Part shown: positions 15,421 through 24,340 of the stretch, piece by piece | Position numbering within the stretch: the stretch's first letter is position 1 | Layout of the letters: the number at the start of each line of letters is the position of its first letter | Assembly (NCBI GenBank): GCA_003427395.1 | Contig: BFEA01000420.1 | Coordinates: 694,009-718,426 of the forward strand | Length of the DNA stretch: 24,418 nucleotides | Source of the DNA: Chara braunii | Lineage: Eukaryota; Streptophyta; Charophyceae; Charales; Characeae | Reading direction: 5' to 3' | Made by a program: the position numbers and the translations under genes | Notes under the pieces: model-generated | The model's database searches: none | The model's input: only the letters and a program-made list of their open reading frames with translations | What the model was told of the DNA's origin: nothing

Positions 15421-15445
15421 TTCCCTCCTTTCCCTCCTTTCCCTC

Positions 15446-15488
<43 letters not shown>

Positions 15489-15490
15489 TT
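15421..15490. repeat. (CCCTCCTTT)n then (TTTC)n microsatellite
   Basis: Three CCCTCCTTT units, then about eleven TTTC units, then AT-rich sequence. Confidence 0.95.
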
Positions 15491-15684
15491 TTAATTTATA
15501 TTAATTTATTATTTATTTACTGTGCTACCAGCTGGGCGGCCTGGATCACCTTGTTTGACAGGGCGGCCCGACCGTGCAAGGACTAGACAAGGGCCCACCC
15601 GATGACGCACGATTGAAGACCTTGCAACCCCTGAATTTGCGGCCCTAGAATGTTGTATTTTTGCCTTGGGCACTGGGCCCTATA

Positions 15685-16160
15685 TTTGGGTCACTTTTTT
15701 TGTTTTTTCTACCTCTGCCTATCGGTTTTACTTTTCTGCTCCTCTCTTCCTTGTGTTTAACACCTCTTCCTTCACTCTGCCTCTTTTCCCATAGAGTGCA
15801 AGTGGGCTGTTATGGCATACGGGGATGGGGGCAGCTCGCGCTCAACTTCATCAACGTGGCGAGCCTTGTACGTTAGAGGCATAGTGGAGGAGGCGTTAAG
15901 AAGACTGAGAAACTGAATGATTTCAATGTGTTTTTGTTTTTGATTTTTATCCTTTGATTCAGTGTAATTTTTTTTTGTAAAGCACTGAAAGAAATAATAA
16001 TACTGTGAAACAAAGAATAAGAGGACACTGTTTTGTGTCATTCTGGTTTGTGTGTCTCTTTGCCTGTCTGTCCTTTCATTTTTCTTTTCTTCGCTCATCT
16101 TGTTTCTTCTTTTACTTCGCGTGCTTACGCTCTTAGTCAATAGTTTTGTGACAATATATA
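15685..16160 (+). repeat. long direct repeat, left copy (LTR-like)
   Basis: Runs from TTTGGGTCACTTTTTTTG to TTTTGTGACAATATATA and is about 96-97% identical to 19318-19786. The flanks outside the repeat are unrelated on both sides. The spacing between copies is 3.63 kb. Ends are not TG...CA and no primer-binding site is evident, so it is not a canonical LTR. It contains a pyrimidine-rich acceptor and a short 3'-exon-like frame (see 15795). Confidence 0.85.
15795..15916 (+). CDS. possible 3'-terminal exon inside the left direct repeat
   Basis: It follows acceptor-like CTCTTTTCCCATAG (AG 15793-15794). In the frame TGC AAG TGG it reads CKWAVMAYGDGGSSRSTSST and on to EEALRRLRN, stopping at 15914-15916. 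The other copy (19427-19593) keeps the same frame but reads past this point because of a 6-bp deletion and substitutions, ending 19591-19593. The reverse strand is also open across the conserved part (YKARHVDEVERELPPSPYAI), so the coding strand is not proven. AT-rich 3'-UTR-like sequence follows. Confidence 0.3.
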
Positions 16161-16933
16161 TGCCGGCGTTGCTAGCTCTCTGCGTTTGCAGATTGAACGG
16201 CGAGCGTCGGGCCTGTACAACCAGGCGATTCTTCAATTGAATCTTCAGTTGATGTCTTTTATTTATGTATGGATTGCGTATTGTCAATCTGCGTTCTGCA
16301 TTCTGCCCCCTGTTCTCTCATTGCTTCCTGAGTCCTTTCAGGGGCTGTATTTCATTCGGCGGGCTCTCTGATAACCTGCTACTTTGTTATTATTTTCTTT
16401 ATGCTTGAACAATACTAGCCCTGTTAGGTGTTTAATCTGGTACGTTGCTTGGTGCTACGGTTTTGTTATTGTACAAGGTATTGTGCACATAAGGACTGTG
16501 GTGGCGGTCACCGCAAGGACACAGGTTGTAACCCTTTTCTCGTGTAGTGGGTATAGTTACGGCCCACCTAAGGTTAGCCAAACCCGGGTGGCAGCCCCCA
16601 TGCCCATCTCACCTCTTCGTATCGCAGTCTTTCGTGTAATCCTCACACATTAATAAAGCCTACAGGTTGGCTTGCTTTTGCTTAACTGACACTGTTGGTT
16701 TGTCGGTGCAAGGTTGTGAGCACTAGGATCGCATTGGATCACACTGGGTCACGACACACTCACCGGGGGATGCGGAGCCATACATGAACCAACATTCGGT
16801 TTGCTCACTGCTAATGGTGAATACCATACAAACAGGACGGCGGCAGGATCAGTTCTCGAACTGGCCGTCGGGCCTAAAACCCTGCCTTTCTGTGCACCTC
16901 TTCGTTTCTTCTCTTACCAAAAAATGAAAAATT
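16161..16933. other. stretch without a recognisable gene; possible 3' processing region
   Basis: It contains an AATAAA signal (16651-16656, in TTAATAAAGCC) and no conserved coding frame. It forms the left part of the segment enclosed by the two long direct repeats. Confidence 0.4.
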
Positions 16934-17350
16934 TCAAAAAAATACCTCTTCTTCATTACTTGCGTCTATCGCACCTGCGTCCTCATCAGTCTTAGTAACC
17001 CCTTCCATGTCGTTTGTGACCCTGGCTGCTCCTTTTCGGTTCGCAGCCTCTTCCTCATCGGCCTTGGTTGCTTCTACGATTGATTCCGCGGGAGCAACTC
17101 GACCCGCAGCTGCTGTGTCACCCTTGGTCTCGGTGTGTTCCTCCATGGCATCCGGTGCCACCGCAACTGTTGTGTCGCCCTTGGTCTCGATGTGTTCCTC
17201 CATGGCATCCGTGACCACCNCAGTTGCTTTGTCGCCCTTGGTCTCGGTGCGTTCCTCCATGGCATCCGTGGCCATGCCTGCATTACCACCTGCAGAGTCC
17301 CCTCTTCGGGTCTCACTTACGACTGCCCCCCCTGTCTCTGCTTCAGCCAC
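16934..17350 (-). CDS. possible hydrophilic repeat protein, 19-residue repeats
   Basis: The minus-strand frame, open from about 17490 and with an ATG at 17350, encodes Glu/Lys/Thr/Asp-rich sequence with three to four repeats of DAMEEHTETKGDT plus spacer. The repeat is a 57-bp minisatellite (CCTTGGTCTCGGTGTG-type units starting at 17122, 17179 and 17236). Because 57 is a multiple of 3, every frame stays open, including the + strand (SPLVSVCSSMAS repeats), so strand and reality are uncertain. The base at 17220 is N. No domain is recognised. The adjacent RING-encoding region is on the + strand. Confidence 0.3.
   Translation of the reverse strand: MAEAETGGAVVSETRRGDSAGGNAGMATDAMEERTETKGDKATXVVTDAMEEHIETKGDTTVAVAPDAMEEHTETKGDTAAAGRVAPAESIVEATKADEEEAANRKGAARVTNDMEGVTKTDEDAGAIDASNEEEVFF
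17113..17275. repeat. 57-bp minisatellite, about three units
   Basis: Units repeat GTCGCCCTTGGTCTCG, GTGTTCCTCCATGGCATCCG and a variable 15-20 bp. Unit starts are separated by exactly 57 bp. An ambiguous base N lies at 17220. Confidence 0.9.
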
Positions 17351-17368
17351 TTCACCACCCCTGACTTC

Positions 17369-19005
17369 ATCCCCCTCGTCTTCACCACCTATATTTCCCC
17401 TGGTTTTATCGCCGTCTGTTACCCACCTTCCGACAACTCTACCACCCTTGTCTTCACCACTCCTACCTCCCCTGGTTTTGTCTCCATTTTGTTACCCCTC
17501 TTCCTAATCCACAAACCACTTTGTCCACACAGACTCCGTCATCATGTTCTGGCCCTGCAGAAAGCCTACTTCGCCGTCCTAGACGCCGACTTCGACCTAC
17601 TTCCCAACCTCAGCTTACTCCCCTTTCCTCTATCTCTGTTCTTGGACGAAGAAGAACCCGTTCATTCTCCCCACCACGGCCCTCCCCAACATCCCGTCCT
17701 CGTCTTTTGCCGCCCCAAGCATCCTTACCACGCCTGCAACGCTCTTCGACTGCAGACCTTTCTGCAACGCAGCAAATACAAAACAGGAGGGATGATGGAG
17801 AGGGGCTATCCGAGGATGAACATGGCAAGGGGACTGTAGGAGATTCTGTAGAAAATCCGTCTGACTGGCCTCCACCGAATCTGTGTGGTCTCACTGCTTC
17901 TAACATCTGTCTGCAAGCTTATCGTCGGGAACCATATACTCACTTTGATTTCTTGGCCATTGCTTCTGATCTTGATGCTCAGGAACGTGAGTTATATGGC
18001 GATAACCGGGCTTTGCATCCCCCACAGGATAGTAATTACACTCGACATGGGGGATTCACGTCTCTGTTTTGGAGATTGCTTTGATAAGGCGCCGACTTGA
18101 TATGCAGCGTGCCCCTTCGGGTGGCGACCCGGACCACTGTTCGCACGCTTGTGCCTATATTCTACATACTCTTGACCACTACACCGTTCTTGTCCATGCC
18201 TCTGGTTCTTGGGAATTATGGAATGGCGGTGCTATGGTGCAAACTATTACTGCCATCTGTGATCTCGTGCGTAATTACCCTAACTTGCAACTGTTCCAGG
18301 TCATTGACCCTATGGGTACCTCGTGTACTTCCATGCCCGCCTCTACGCCTATCTCTGTGCCTGCCTTCGTTACCTGTCTCTGTGCCTGTTTCTGTGTCTG
18401 TCTCCTTCCAGATTACTGACTTTGTGGGTACTACGTGTACTTTCGCCCCCGCCTCTGCACCTGTCTCTGTGCCTGCCTCCACACCTGTCTCCATGCGCGT
18501 TTCTGTGTCTGTCTCCGTGCCTACCTCCATGTGTGTCACCGTGCCTGCTTTAGTCTTCATTCCCCCACATGCTGCACTAACACCTTGTGACCTCCTTTGT
18601 GAGATCACTGACACAGTTATACTTGGGTGTGGAAAGCATCGACTTTGTCGACATCACTACAACCGTATAATTTTCCGGGCCCGCTGTCGGCTGGGATGCC
18701 ACCTGTATCCGGATTGTGAACATCCTCTACATCCAGATGCAGTATGTCCCATCTGTGCCTGCGGGCGCTATAGTGAATGTGCACTCAACTGTGATGGTGA
18801 ACGCCCCACAATCGTCATGGCCTGCAACCGGCATGCCCTCTGTCGTGCATGCTTCAGAGGTTTGGTTAATGCTAGCCGCCCAGGCTCCTGCTGTGATGAA
18901 GTTGCTTACCTGAATGGTTTTCGTCCTGTAGATCAGCGGGAGGGCTGCTACCATCGCCCGCATCCTTATGACAGTTGTCCTATCTGCCGTGAGGGTCTTC
19001 CTTAG
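17369..19005 (+). pseudogene. RING-finger protein gene, in three frame-shifted or spliced pieces
   Basis: Piece 1 (17369-18084, no ATG near its start) has an Arg/Ser/Pro-rich part, then LTASNICLQAYRREPYTHFD and onward. Piece 2 (18069 to about 18360, next frame) has RRRLDMQRAPSGGDPDHCSH and LDHYTVLVHASGSWELWNGG. Piece 3 (about 18413-19005) begins after acceptor-like CTCCTTCCAG and ends in a Cys/His domain: CPIC (18745-18756), C-x2-H-x2-C-x2-C (18823-18852), CPIC (18976-18987), a C3HC4 RING pattern. A second half-unit, C-x2-H-x2-C-x2-H, lies just before it. RING domains recruit ubiquitin-conjugating E2 enzymes, so E3-ligase-like activity is inferred. The break near 18070 looks like a 1-nt frameshift; that near 18400 may be an intron. 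FQVIDPMGTSC and FQITDFVGTTC come from a 115-bp tandem duplication. An AATAAA lies at 19111. It is enclosed by the two long direct repeats. The HYTVLVH segment faintly recalls a thiol-protease His box; unproven. Confidence 0.6.
18294..18545. repeat. 115-bp tandem duplication plus Ser/Val/Pro codon minisatellite
   Basis: TTCCAGGTCATTGACCCTAT (18294) and TTCCAGATTACTGACTTTGT (18410) start two copies about 115 bp apart. Within and after them GTCTCTGTGCCTGCCTC-type units recur. This encodes SVPASTPVS-type low complexity in the RING gene. Confidence 0.8.
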
Positions 19006-19025
19006 ACGTACGTTGCACCCTGACA

Positions 19026-19317
19026 AAAATGTGCAGGTGCGCTGAAAAAGAGTGTACAAGAATGTGCAAAGGTGGGGAACCCTTCACTAAAACTGCAAAA
19101 TTGTGAAGAATGCAATAAAAGAAGAACATAAGTTTGTGTCATCTTGCTTTGTTTGTACCCTGCACCCTAACACCCTAAAAAAAAAAGTCCGAAGGGTGAA
19201 ATGAAGATGAGAAATGAAGAAGGAAGTGCAGGTGCGCTGAAAAGCGAACGTGGTAGACTCTTCACCAAAACTGCAAAACTGTGAAAGAAAGAAGAATGCA
19301 GTGAAAGAAAGAAGATG
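19026..19317. repeat. diverged direct duplication downstream of the RING gene
   Basis: GTGCAGGTGCGCTGAAAA occurs at about 19033 and 19227. Each is followed by CTTCAC-AAAACTGCAAAA-TGTGAA and an A/G-rich tail with GAATGCA. The first copy contains AATAAAAG (19111-19118), a candidate polyadenylation signal for the RING gene. Confidence 0.75.
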
Positions 19318-19786
19318 TTTGGGTCACTTTTTTTGTTTTTTCTCCCTCTGCCTATCGGTTTTCCTTTTCTGCTCCTCTCTTCCTCGTGTTTAACCCCTCT
19401 TCCTTCACTCTGCCTCTTTCCCATAGCGTGCAAGTGGGCTGTTATGGCATACGGGGATGGGGGCAGCTCGCGCTCAACTTCATCAACGTGGCGAGCCTTG
19501 TACGTTAGAGGCATAGTGGAGGAGGCGTTAAGCAGACTGAGAATGATTTCAATGTGTCTTTGTTTTTTATTTTTATCCTTTGATTCAGTGTAATTTTTTT
19601 TTGTAAAACATTGAAAGAAATAATAATACTGTGAAACAAAGAATAAGAGGACACTGTTTTGTGTCATTTTGGTTTGTCTGTCTCTTTGCCTGTCTGTCCT
19701 TTCATTTTTCTTTTCTTCGCTCATCTTATTTCTTCTTTTACTTCGCGTGCTTACGCTCTTAGTCAATAGTTTTGTGACAATATATA
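19318..19786 (+). repeat. long direct repeat, right copy (LTR-like)
   Basis: Partner of 15685-16160, with about 15 substitutions and small indels over 470 bp. Low divergence indicates a recent duplication or element insertion relative to most repeats in the window. The exon-like frame after CTCTTTCCCATAG (AG 19425-19426) is retained. An AT-dinucleotide tract (ATATATAGATATATATATAA) follows. Confidence 0.85.
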
Positions 19787-19899
19787 GATATATATATAAT
19801 CTAGGCTACCAGAATGGCCCGGTGCCACTTCCCCGGCCAGGCCAAAAAAGAAGAAAGAAAAAAAAAATAATAACTTCATTTTTTATTTTAAACATGGTA

Positions 19900-20240
19900 T
19901 ATGGCTCTGCCAGTGGCTACTTGGTGTTCACGTAGGACTGTGAAATTTGGGCCGCTGTGTAACATATGCCCAGGAACTCGTATGGAAGATGTTCAACATT
20001 TTTGACCTTACTCAACCTTTCTGGGATTGGTGGCGGTACTCTATGTCCCGGTTCCAGATGTACGGGTTCGATGGGATGATCAGTTTGTTCTTTTGGGGAC
20101 AACTTCCAGACGACAGCGGCCAACTATTTGCCGCTCTCACGCTGAGGAAACGATTTGTGGGGCTATCCTTACGACTCTTTGGAACCTTCGAAACTCGGCA
20201 GTTCGCAGGGGGGAACGGCTAACCCCCCCCCTATGATCAG
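19900..20240 (+). pseudogene. LINE remnant 1: zf-RVT zinc-finger end of a non-LTR retrotransposon ORF2
   Basis: In the frame of 19958 it reads TVKFGPLCNICPGTRMEDVQ then HF and stop. This is the C-x2-C-x9-H part of the reverse-transcriptase-associated zinc finger. The next pieces shift frame: LTQPFWDWWRYSMSRF (19947 frame) and ICGAILTTLWNLRNSAVRRG (20027 frame), the usual LLWxLWxxRN-type end of LINE ORF2. The RT and endonuclease domains are absent and the final zinc-ligand Cys is not visible. It is 5'-truncated and broken by at least two frameshifts. The element is known to copy by target-primed reverse transcription; this copy cannot. Confidence 0.75.
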
Positions 20241-20680
20241 GGTGACGGTTAAATACAGTATCAAATTGGCAATATCGGCAGATTGGGAACTCCGGGTGCA
20301 GAAGAAAGGTTGTACGGCTAAATCAGTGAAATGGTTTCGTACTAGATGGGGAGCCTTGGATGACCTGTGTACGGTTACCTTGCAGGAGGGAGCCTTCCCC
20401 ATTTTGGTTTTTTCTAACTTCTTTGTGTGACATTTTGAATGTGTGATCACTGTGATGTAGAGTAAATCTGAACTTCAAATTTTGGGTACATATGATATTC
20501 ACTTAGGTAGGGAGAAGTACGAGATTATGTATAATGGTATGTGTAACGGTAGGTTGCTACAGTGGATGATTGGGTGCTAGGAATTCAGACAATTACATAG
20601 GAGAAAGTTGTATTTTACCATAGCACATCGAAATGTAGTCTGAATTGTTTGAGTAGTTGATTACTAATTGTTAGTAAGTT
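20241..20680. other. stretch without a recognisable gene
   Basis: AT-rich sequence of mixed character between the two LINE remnants; possibly 3' tail of the first. No repeat or structured feature stood out. Confidence 0.35.
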
Positions 20681-20926
20681 TATTACTTGACTGTTTGGAC
20701 ATTTAAAAAGGATAGGATTGCTATTATAGGAAGGTTGCCTTATTTGCTATTTCTTTTATTTTTTACAACTTGGACCTTATTGTTCGGGGGGGCTAGGGTC
20801 TCTGTTGTTGAATGGTTGTGGTTGGGGATGGGATTGGTTGGGAGTACCTCTCTCAGCCCCATTTGGCTGCAGTACTCATGTGAGGGACTCAGGGCCCGCT
20901 TCCCGGATTTAATTGAAAGTTGTTAT

Positions 20927-20947
20927 AAAAAAAAAAAAAAAAAAAAA
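20927..20947. repeat. poly-A tract (about 20 A)
   Basis: It lies immediately before the second LINE remnant's readable frame. It may be the 3' tail of an older insertion into which the LINE came, or a mark of its 5' truncation point. Confidence 0.9.
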
Positions 20948-22888
20948 GCGCGGTTGGAAGACTGCTACTGGTCGATTCCGCGCAGAATCCAAGGCCAGCC
21001 AGCGGAAACGTTCTGGCCTACAATCCTGAAGAGCTGGCATAGACTCCCCCTTCCTGACAAACCAACACCGGACCAATGGGAAGAGGTGCGTCGACAACCT
21101 CGTTTTGGAAACCGGTGGATTACCGCACACCATGGTAAGGTGCTATGCAGGTCAGCGGCCCCATGGAAAGGATGGGTCGAACACGGGGTGCTCCGGGTAG
21201 GGCACCTATGTGACCATGACAGAAACGTTTGGAAGACAGCCGCTCAGCTCCGGGATAAACTCCGGTGCTAGCCTTTCACCACATAGAGAGACACTTAGAA
21301 ATGATAATAGAAGCCAGGGTTGTCAGGCGGGGGCCCCCGGGGGCAAAGCCCCCCGGACCCCCGCCGTGGGGGTGCCCCCCCCCCCCCCCGCCCAAAACCC
21401 CCCCGCCTCCCCCGCACCCCGAGCCCCGCCCCCACCCTCGCCGGTGCCCCGCCCCCTGCACCCCCACCCCCGCCTCACGAGGGGGGGGTGTAGCCCCAGG
21501 GGGGCCCGAGGTCGGGCCAAAACTGCAATATTGCAGTTTGGCCCAGGGGATGCAGGCTGCGGCTGTGCACCCCCCTATATTTGTCGACCCCTGGCCCCTG
21601 GGACCCCCGCTGGGGGCCCGGGTCCGGGGCTCAACAACCCTGATAGAAGCAATCCCGCTTGCCTGGTATAGGCTGCTTAAGAAAGGGCTGACCTTGCAGG
21701 AAGGGGATTGGGTGGTCTCAGATGACCCCGACAGGATAGGTAGAATCCATATGGTACGGCCGATAGACGTACTAGTGGCGTACTACAGGATAGGTGTAGT
21801 GGACCGGCTCCTGGGCTTCTGCAACCTCCTTGAGTGGCGGGACAGCTCAGCATTATTCAGAGTACGAGTGATGGGGGAGGGTGAAGAAGTCATGGTGTTT
21901 CAACCTCAGACATCCATCAATGAAGTGGCCATAGATCCAAGGGAGTGGCAATGGCAACCTGTGCGGAGGCCCGGAAGGGCACCCGGCAAGAAGCTCTATC
22001 TGCATACTCTGTCCGTTCGATCCATGTATAAGATGCTTCGACCCAAGAAAGCGATTCGGGATATAATCATGGACAGATGGGCTAGGCACTTGAATGTAGA
22101 CAGATCCCTCTTGGCACCGATCAAATGGTTTGGAGAAAACAACGCGAGACGGACAAAAACTGCATCCTTGCAGTGGCAGATAGCCCACCGCTGTTTGCCA
22201 ACAAAAAGGCCTGGCTGATTGACCACACCTACCTGGAGCAAAAAGGAAGAGCACTCCCATGATGCCAGAGGTGCCTCACAACCTACCCCTCACAAAGATG
22301 GAATGAGACTATCGAACATATTTTTATGCAATGTCCTTTGGCGCTGCTGACATGGCGATGGTGGGACCACATTTGGCGAAAGATGATATCAGAAACACTC
22401 TGGCCACGGTCTTGGCAAGCTATACTGGCAGGTCATTGCCCGACACTAGCACAAGCATCCACCTTTGCAGACAACCTATACAGACTGGGCAGATGGACAA
22501 TCCTGTGGGCACTCTGGTGGCAGCACCGCATCTTAGCCTTGGAAGGAGTAAGAGTGGAGGGCCCCGAACTGACAGGGCAGATAAAGGAACTCACCGAACT
22601 TGAGTTAAGGTGAAGGTGGAACGAGCTCAAACCCCAACTAGATATCTTCCAAACTGATCACGAGCTTTTGTATGGAGTGGCTGGGGGGACACCGGGGGGG
22701 ATTGGATAGCACGGGTTGAGTGGGGAGGAGACCAGACCGTTCCATTAGGAGAGGGACCTCCTAGGGACTATCGCCTTGTCTTCAATGATTGGACCAACAT
22801 TGAGCCCACTTTCCCGATGAGGCCCACGTATGATTTCCCGGACCCCTTCCCTCCCCATCCCCTCTCCTTGATGGAAATCTCAGCTTGA
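20948..22888 (+). pseudogene. LINE remnant 2: C-terminal third of non-LTR retrotransposon ORF2, MITE-interrupted
   Basis: Four collinear pieces. (1) 20948-21268 (FWPTILKSWHRLPLP ... WVEHGVLRVGHLCDHD ... W-x-L). (2) 21272-22205 in the next frame, after removing the MITE: HLEMIIEA|IPLAWYRLL ... LQWQIAHRCLPTK. (3) 22206-22613 after a shift at the A5 run: AWLIDHTYLEQKG, a TGA at 22260, then CQRC (22263-22274) and ETIEHIFMQC (H 22317, C 22332), a C-x2-C-x14-H-x4-C zf-RVT finger, then WTILWALWWQHRI. (4) 22673-22888 in a third frame: WSGWGDTGGDWIARVEWGGD to a natural stop. RT and endonuclease are missing, so it is 5'-truncated. At least three frameshifts and two in-frame stops (22260, 22611) make it dead. 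Confidence 0.85.
21315..21642. mobile_element. 328-bp GC-rich hAT-type MITE with perfect 8-bp TSD
   Basis: Terminal inverted repeats CAGGGTTGT (21315-21323) and ACAACCCTG (21634-21642). Flanked by perfect 8-bp target duplications ATAGAAGC (21307-21314 and 21643-21650). An 8-bp duplication with CA-G-start TIRs is diagnostic of the hAT superfamily. The interior is almost entirely G/C (GGGGGCAAAGCCCCC and similar palindromes) with one AT-containing 20-bp perfect palindrome at 21520-21539. Too short for a transposase, so non-autonomous. Insert plus TSD is 336 bp, exactly 112 codons, so it leaves the LINE frame open. Confidence 0.92.
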
Positions 22889-23224
22889 CTATGACCCCGT
22901 TCTCCCCCCTCTGTCCTCCCCCCCCCCCCGGTGCCCCCCAAGGGACGACAACAGAAACATGGGGATGGCTAATTGAAGTCTTACGCCCAACAGCAGGGTG
23001 ATGCTGGTGTGGATTCAGTAGGAGAAGAGTGGACCTGGGCGGTGTAGGCTCCTGGAAGGGGCTCATTAGTACTCAGTTCAAAACTGCTCTCAGATCTTCT
23101 TCAACCGAAGTCAGATAATGGGTCAATCCATGTATATTCTCATAAGGGACAACGGATCGTTGTGATGTGGGACTGGGGCTGGTAAGGGGACGTAGGAACT
23201 AGTGTGTAGCAGTAGGTATCTGGC
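22889..23224. other. LINE 3' flank, no gene seen
   Basis: Probable 3' untranslated part of LINE remnant 2, with C10 at 22920-22929. No poly-A tail or target duplication could be assigned by eye before the next repeat begins. Confidence 0.4.
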
Positions 23225-23453
23225 GCCGGATTCAGGGTGAAGAGGTTCCCCCTTCCTCCATTCTGCTCAGTCAATCCCTTGGATCCCAAGGTAATCAATG
23301 CTGGCAGGAACCCCCAACAATTTTTTTCTGATGTACTCCAAATTCAGTCTGTATATGGGACGCTGGACCCGTTTTCCAGCAGGTGATGCTCCCCACCAAT
23401 AGATGGAGCCTCTCCCGAGGTGCTAGTGGTGTCTGCTCTTGTCATCAGCACTT
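23225..23453 (-). repeat. hairpin-headed repeat family, minus-strand copy
   Basis: On the minus strand it reads from 23452: AAGTGCTGATGACAAGAGCA, GACACCACTAGCACCTCGGG, then the body GGCTCCATCTATTGGTGGGG ... AGCATCACCTGCTGGAAAAC ... CAGCATTGATTACC ... GGATTGACTGAGCAG ... AACCTCTTCACCCTGAA. The head stem is reduced here (AAGTGCT with AGCACCT). It is preceded (minus strand) by the poly-T complement of the A15 run at 23454-23468. The 3' boundary near 23222 is approximate. Confidence 0.85.
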
Positions 23454-23649
23454 AAAAAAAAAAAAAAAGGATTAGGTTCGTGCTATAAAATTAGGGGATG
23501 GGTTTGTTATGCCGACAATTGTTGCTTTCATGTATTGTGTTTTGCTGCTTGGATTCGAGTCAGTATACGGCGACTTTACGCTTTTCCTGCTTTACGTGCT
23601 GTGTTTGTTTTCGTTGGAGTGTTTTTTTATTTTTTTTAAAAGAAGACCT

Positions 23650-23768
23650 GAACCGAAGTACTAGGGGAGGTGATATGAGCAGCCTCCCCTAGTTCGGTTC
23701 TGGTTGCTCCAATCTATTGGTGGGGAGCTACACCTGCTGGAAAGCGGGTCCAACGTCCCGGCTTAGTT
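23650..23768 (+). repeat. hairpin-headed repeat family, copy with different stem arms
   Basis: The head hairpin has arms 23650-23670 and 23683-23700 (GAACCGAA and CTAGGGGAGG paired with CCTCCCCTAG and TTCGGTTC): 18 perfect pairs with a 3-nt bulge GTA, loop TGATATGAGCAG. The body then matches the family (CTCCAATCTATTGGTGGGGA, CACCTGCTGGAAAGCGGGTC, CAACGTCCCG) and stops early. The stem sequence is unrelated to that of the 15131 copy although the loop (GAGCAG) and body are shared. Confidence 0.85.
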
Positions 23769-24150
23769 TTTGTAACGTTGTTTTTGATCGATTGCGTCGT
23801 CGTTTTGTCTGTCAGAAAGTGTAATCATAGCACACTGTCAAAGTTGTTGCGAGTCATCGATCTCTTAATCGCCTGTTCGTGTGCCCATAATTTTGGAGCG
23901 ATTGGATATGACAGGACGTTGTTTTACGTTAGATCCTCTTTTCCGTTTTCGGTGTGTTATAGGGATGGAGAATAGGATTGTGGATATAATAGGATTTGGA
24001 TAAACGGCTGTCTTTTTCGTGACGTATTTTGAACTGTTAGGATCGGCCTGCATTTCCGATCTGATTTAGGTTTTTTGCTAATTTCCGTTGTCTTGTTGAA
24101 CTGCTTAATTAGGGCTCCGCCTATGATAGTAATTAGGGGGTTACTTGGTC
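23769..24150. other. stretch without a recognisable gene
   Basis: AT-rich sequence; short frames only. No promoter element or conserved peptide was found. Confidence 0.35.
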
Positions 24151-24159
24151 TATGATACT

Positions 24160-24340
24160 ATGAATCCCCCGCGGCGGCGGACAACCGCGGCCAAGACCGC
24201 GGCCAAGTCCGCGGCCGCGAGCTTGCGGACGCGTCCGCGCGGACGCGCGACTTTGAAGCCACGTGGCGGCCGCAGGGGAGCGACTTTCAAGATTCGGCAG
24301 ACGCCACGTGGTGGCGCATCCCCGGCCCCACCCCCCCACA
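24160..24340. repeat. CpG-rich palindromic block
   Basis: Dense CCGCGG words and palindromes: GGACGCGTCC and GTCCGCGCGGAC at about 24227-24243, GCCACGTGGC near 24268. CGACTTTGAAGCCACGTGG and CGACTTTCAAG...CCACGTGG form two imperfect copies about 45 bp apart. A + strand frame (24145-24405) encodes an Arg/Ala/Pro-rich basic chain, which I attribute to the base composition. Cut by the window end. Confidence 0.7.

Noticed and set aside
15772-16287. 171-codon minus-strand frame, matched by a 199-codon frame at 19167-19766
   Set aside because: Conservation of the frame follows from the 96-97% identity of the direct repeats. The Lys/Asn-rich content reflects T-rich plus-strand DNA, and the acceptor and stop pattern favours the plus strand, if either.
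15685-19786. Canonical LTR retrotransposon
   Set aside because: Repeat ends lack TG...CA, there is no primer-binding site or polypurine tract that I can identify, and no gag-pol motifs lie between them. I keep it only as LTR-like.
21265-21640. Proline/glycine-rich protein encoded at 21.3-21.6 kb
   Set aside because: This is translation of the GC-rich MITE; the LINE frame merely stays open through it.
23407-23453. Hammerhead ribozyme or C/D snoRNA, because CTGATGA appears in the minus-strand hairpin head
   Set aside because: There is no GAAA core strand, no matching stem III and no D box at the right place, and other family copies do not keep CTGATGA.
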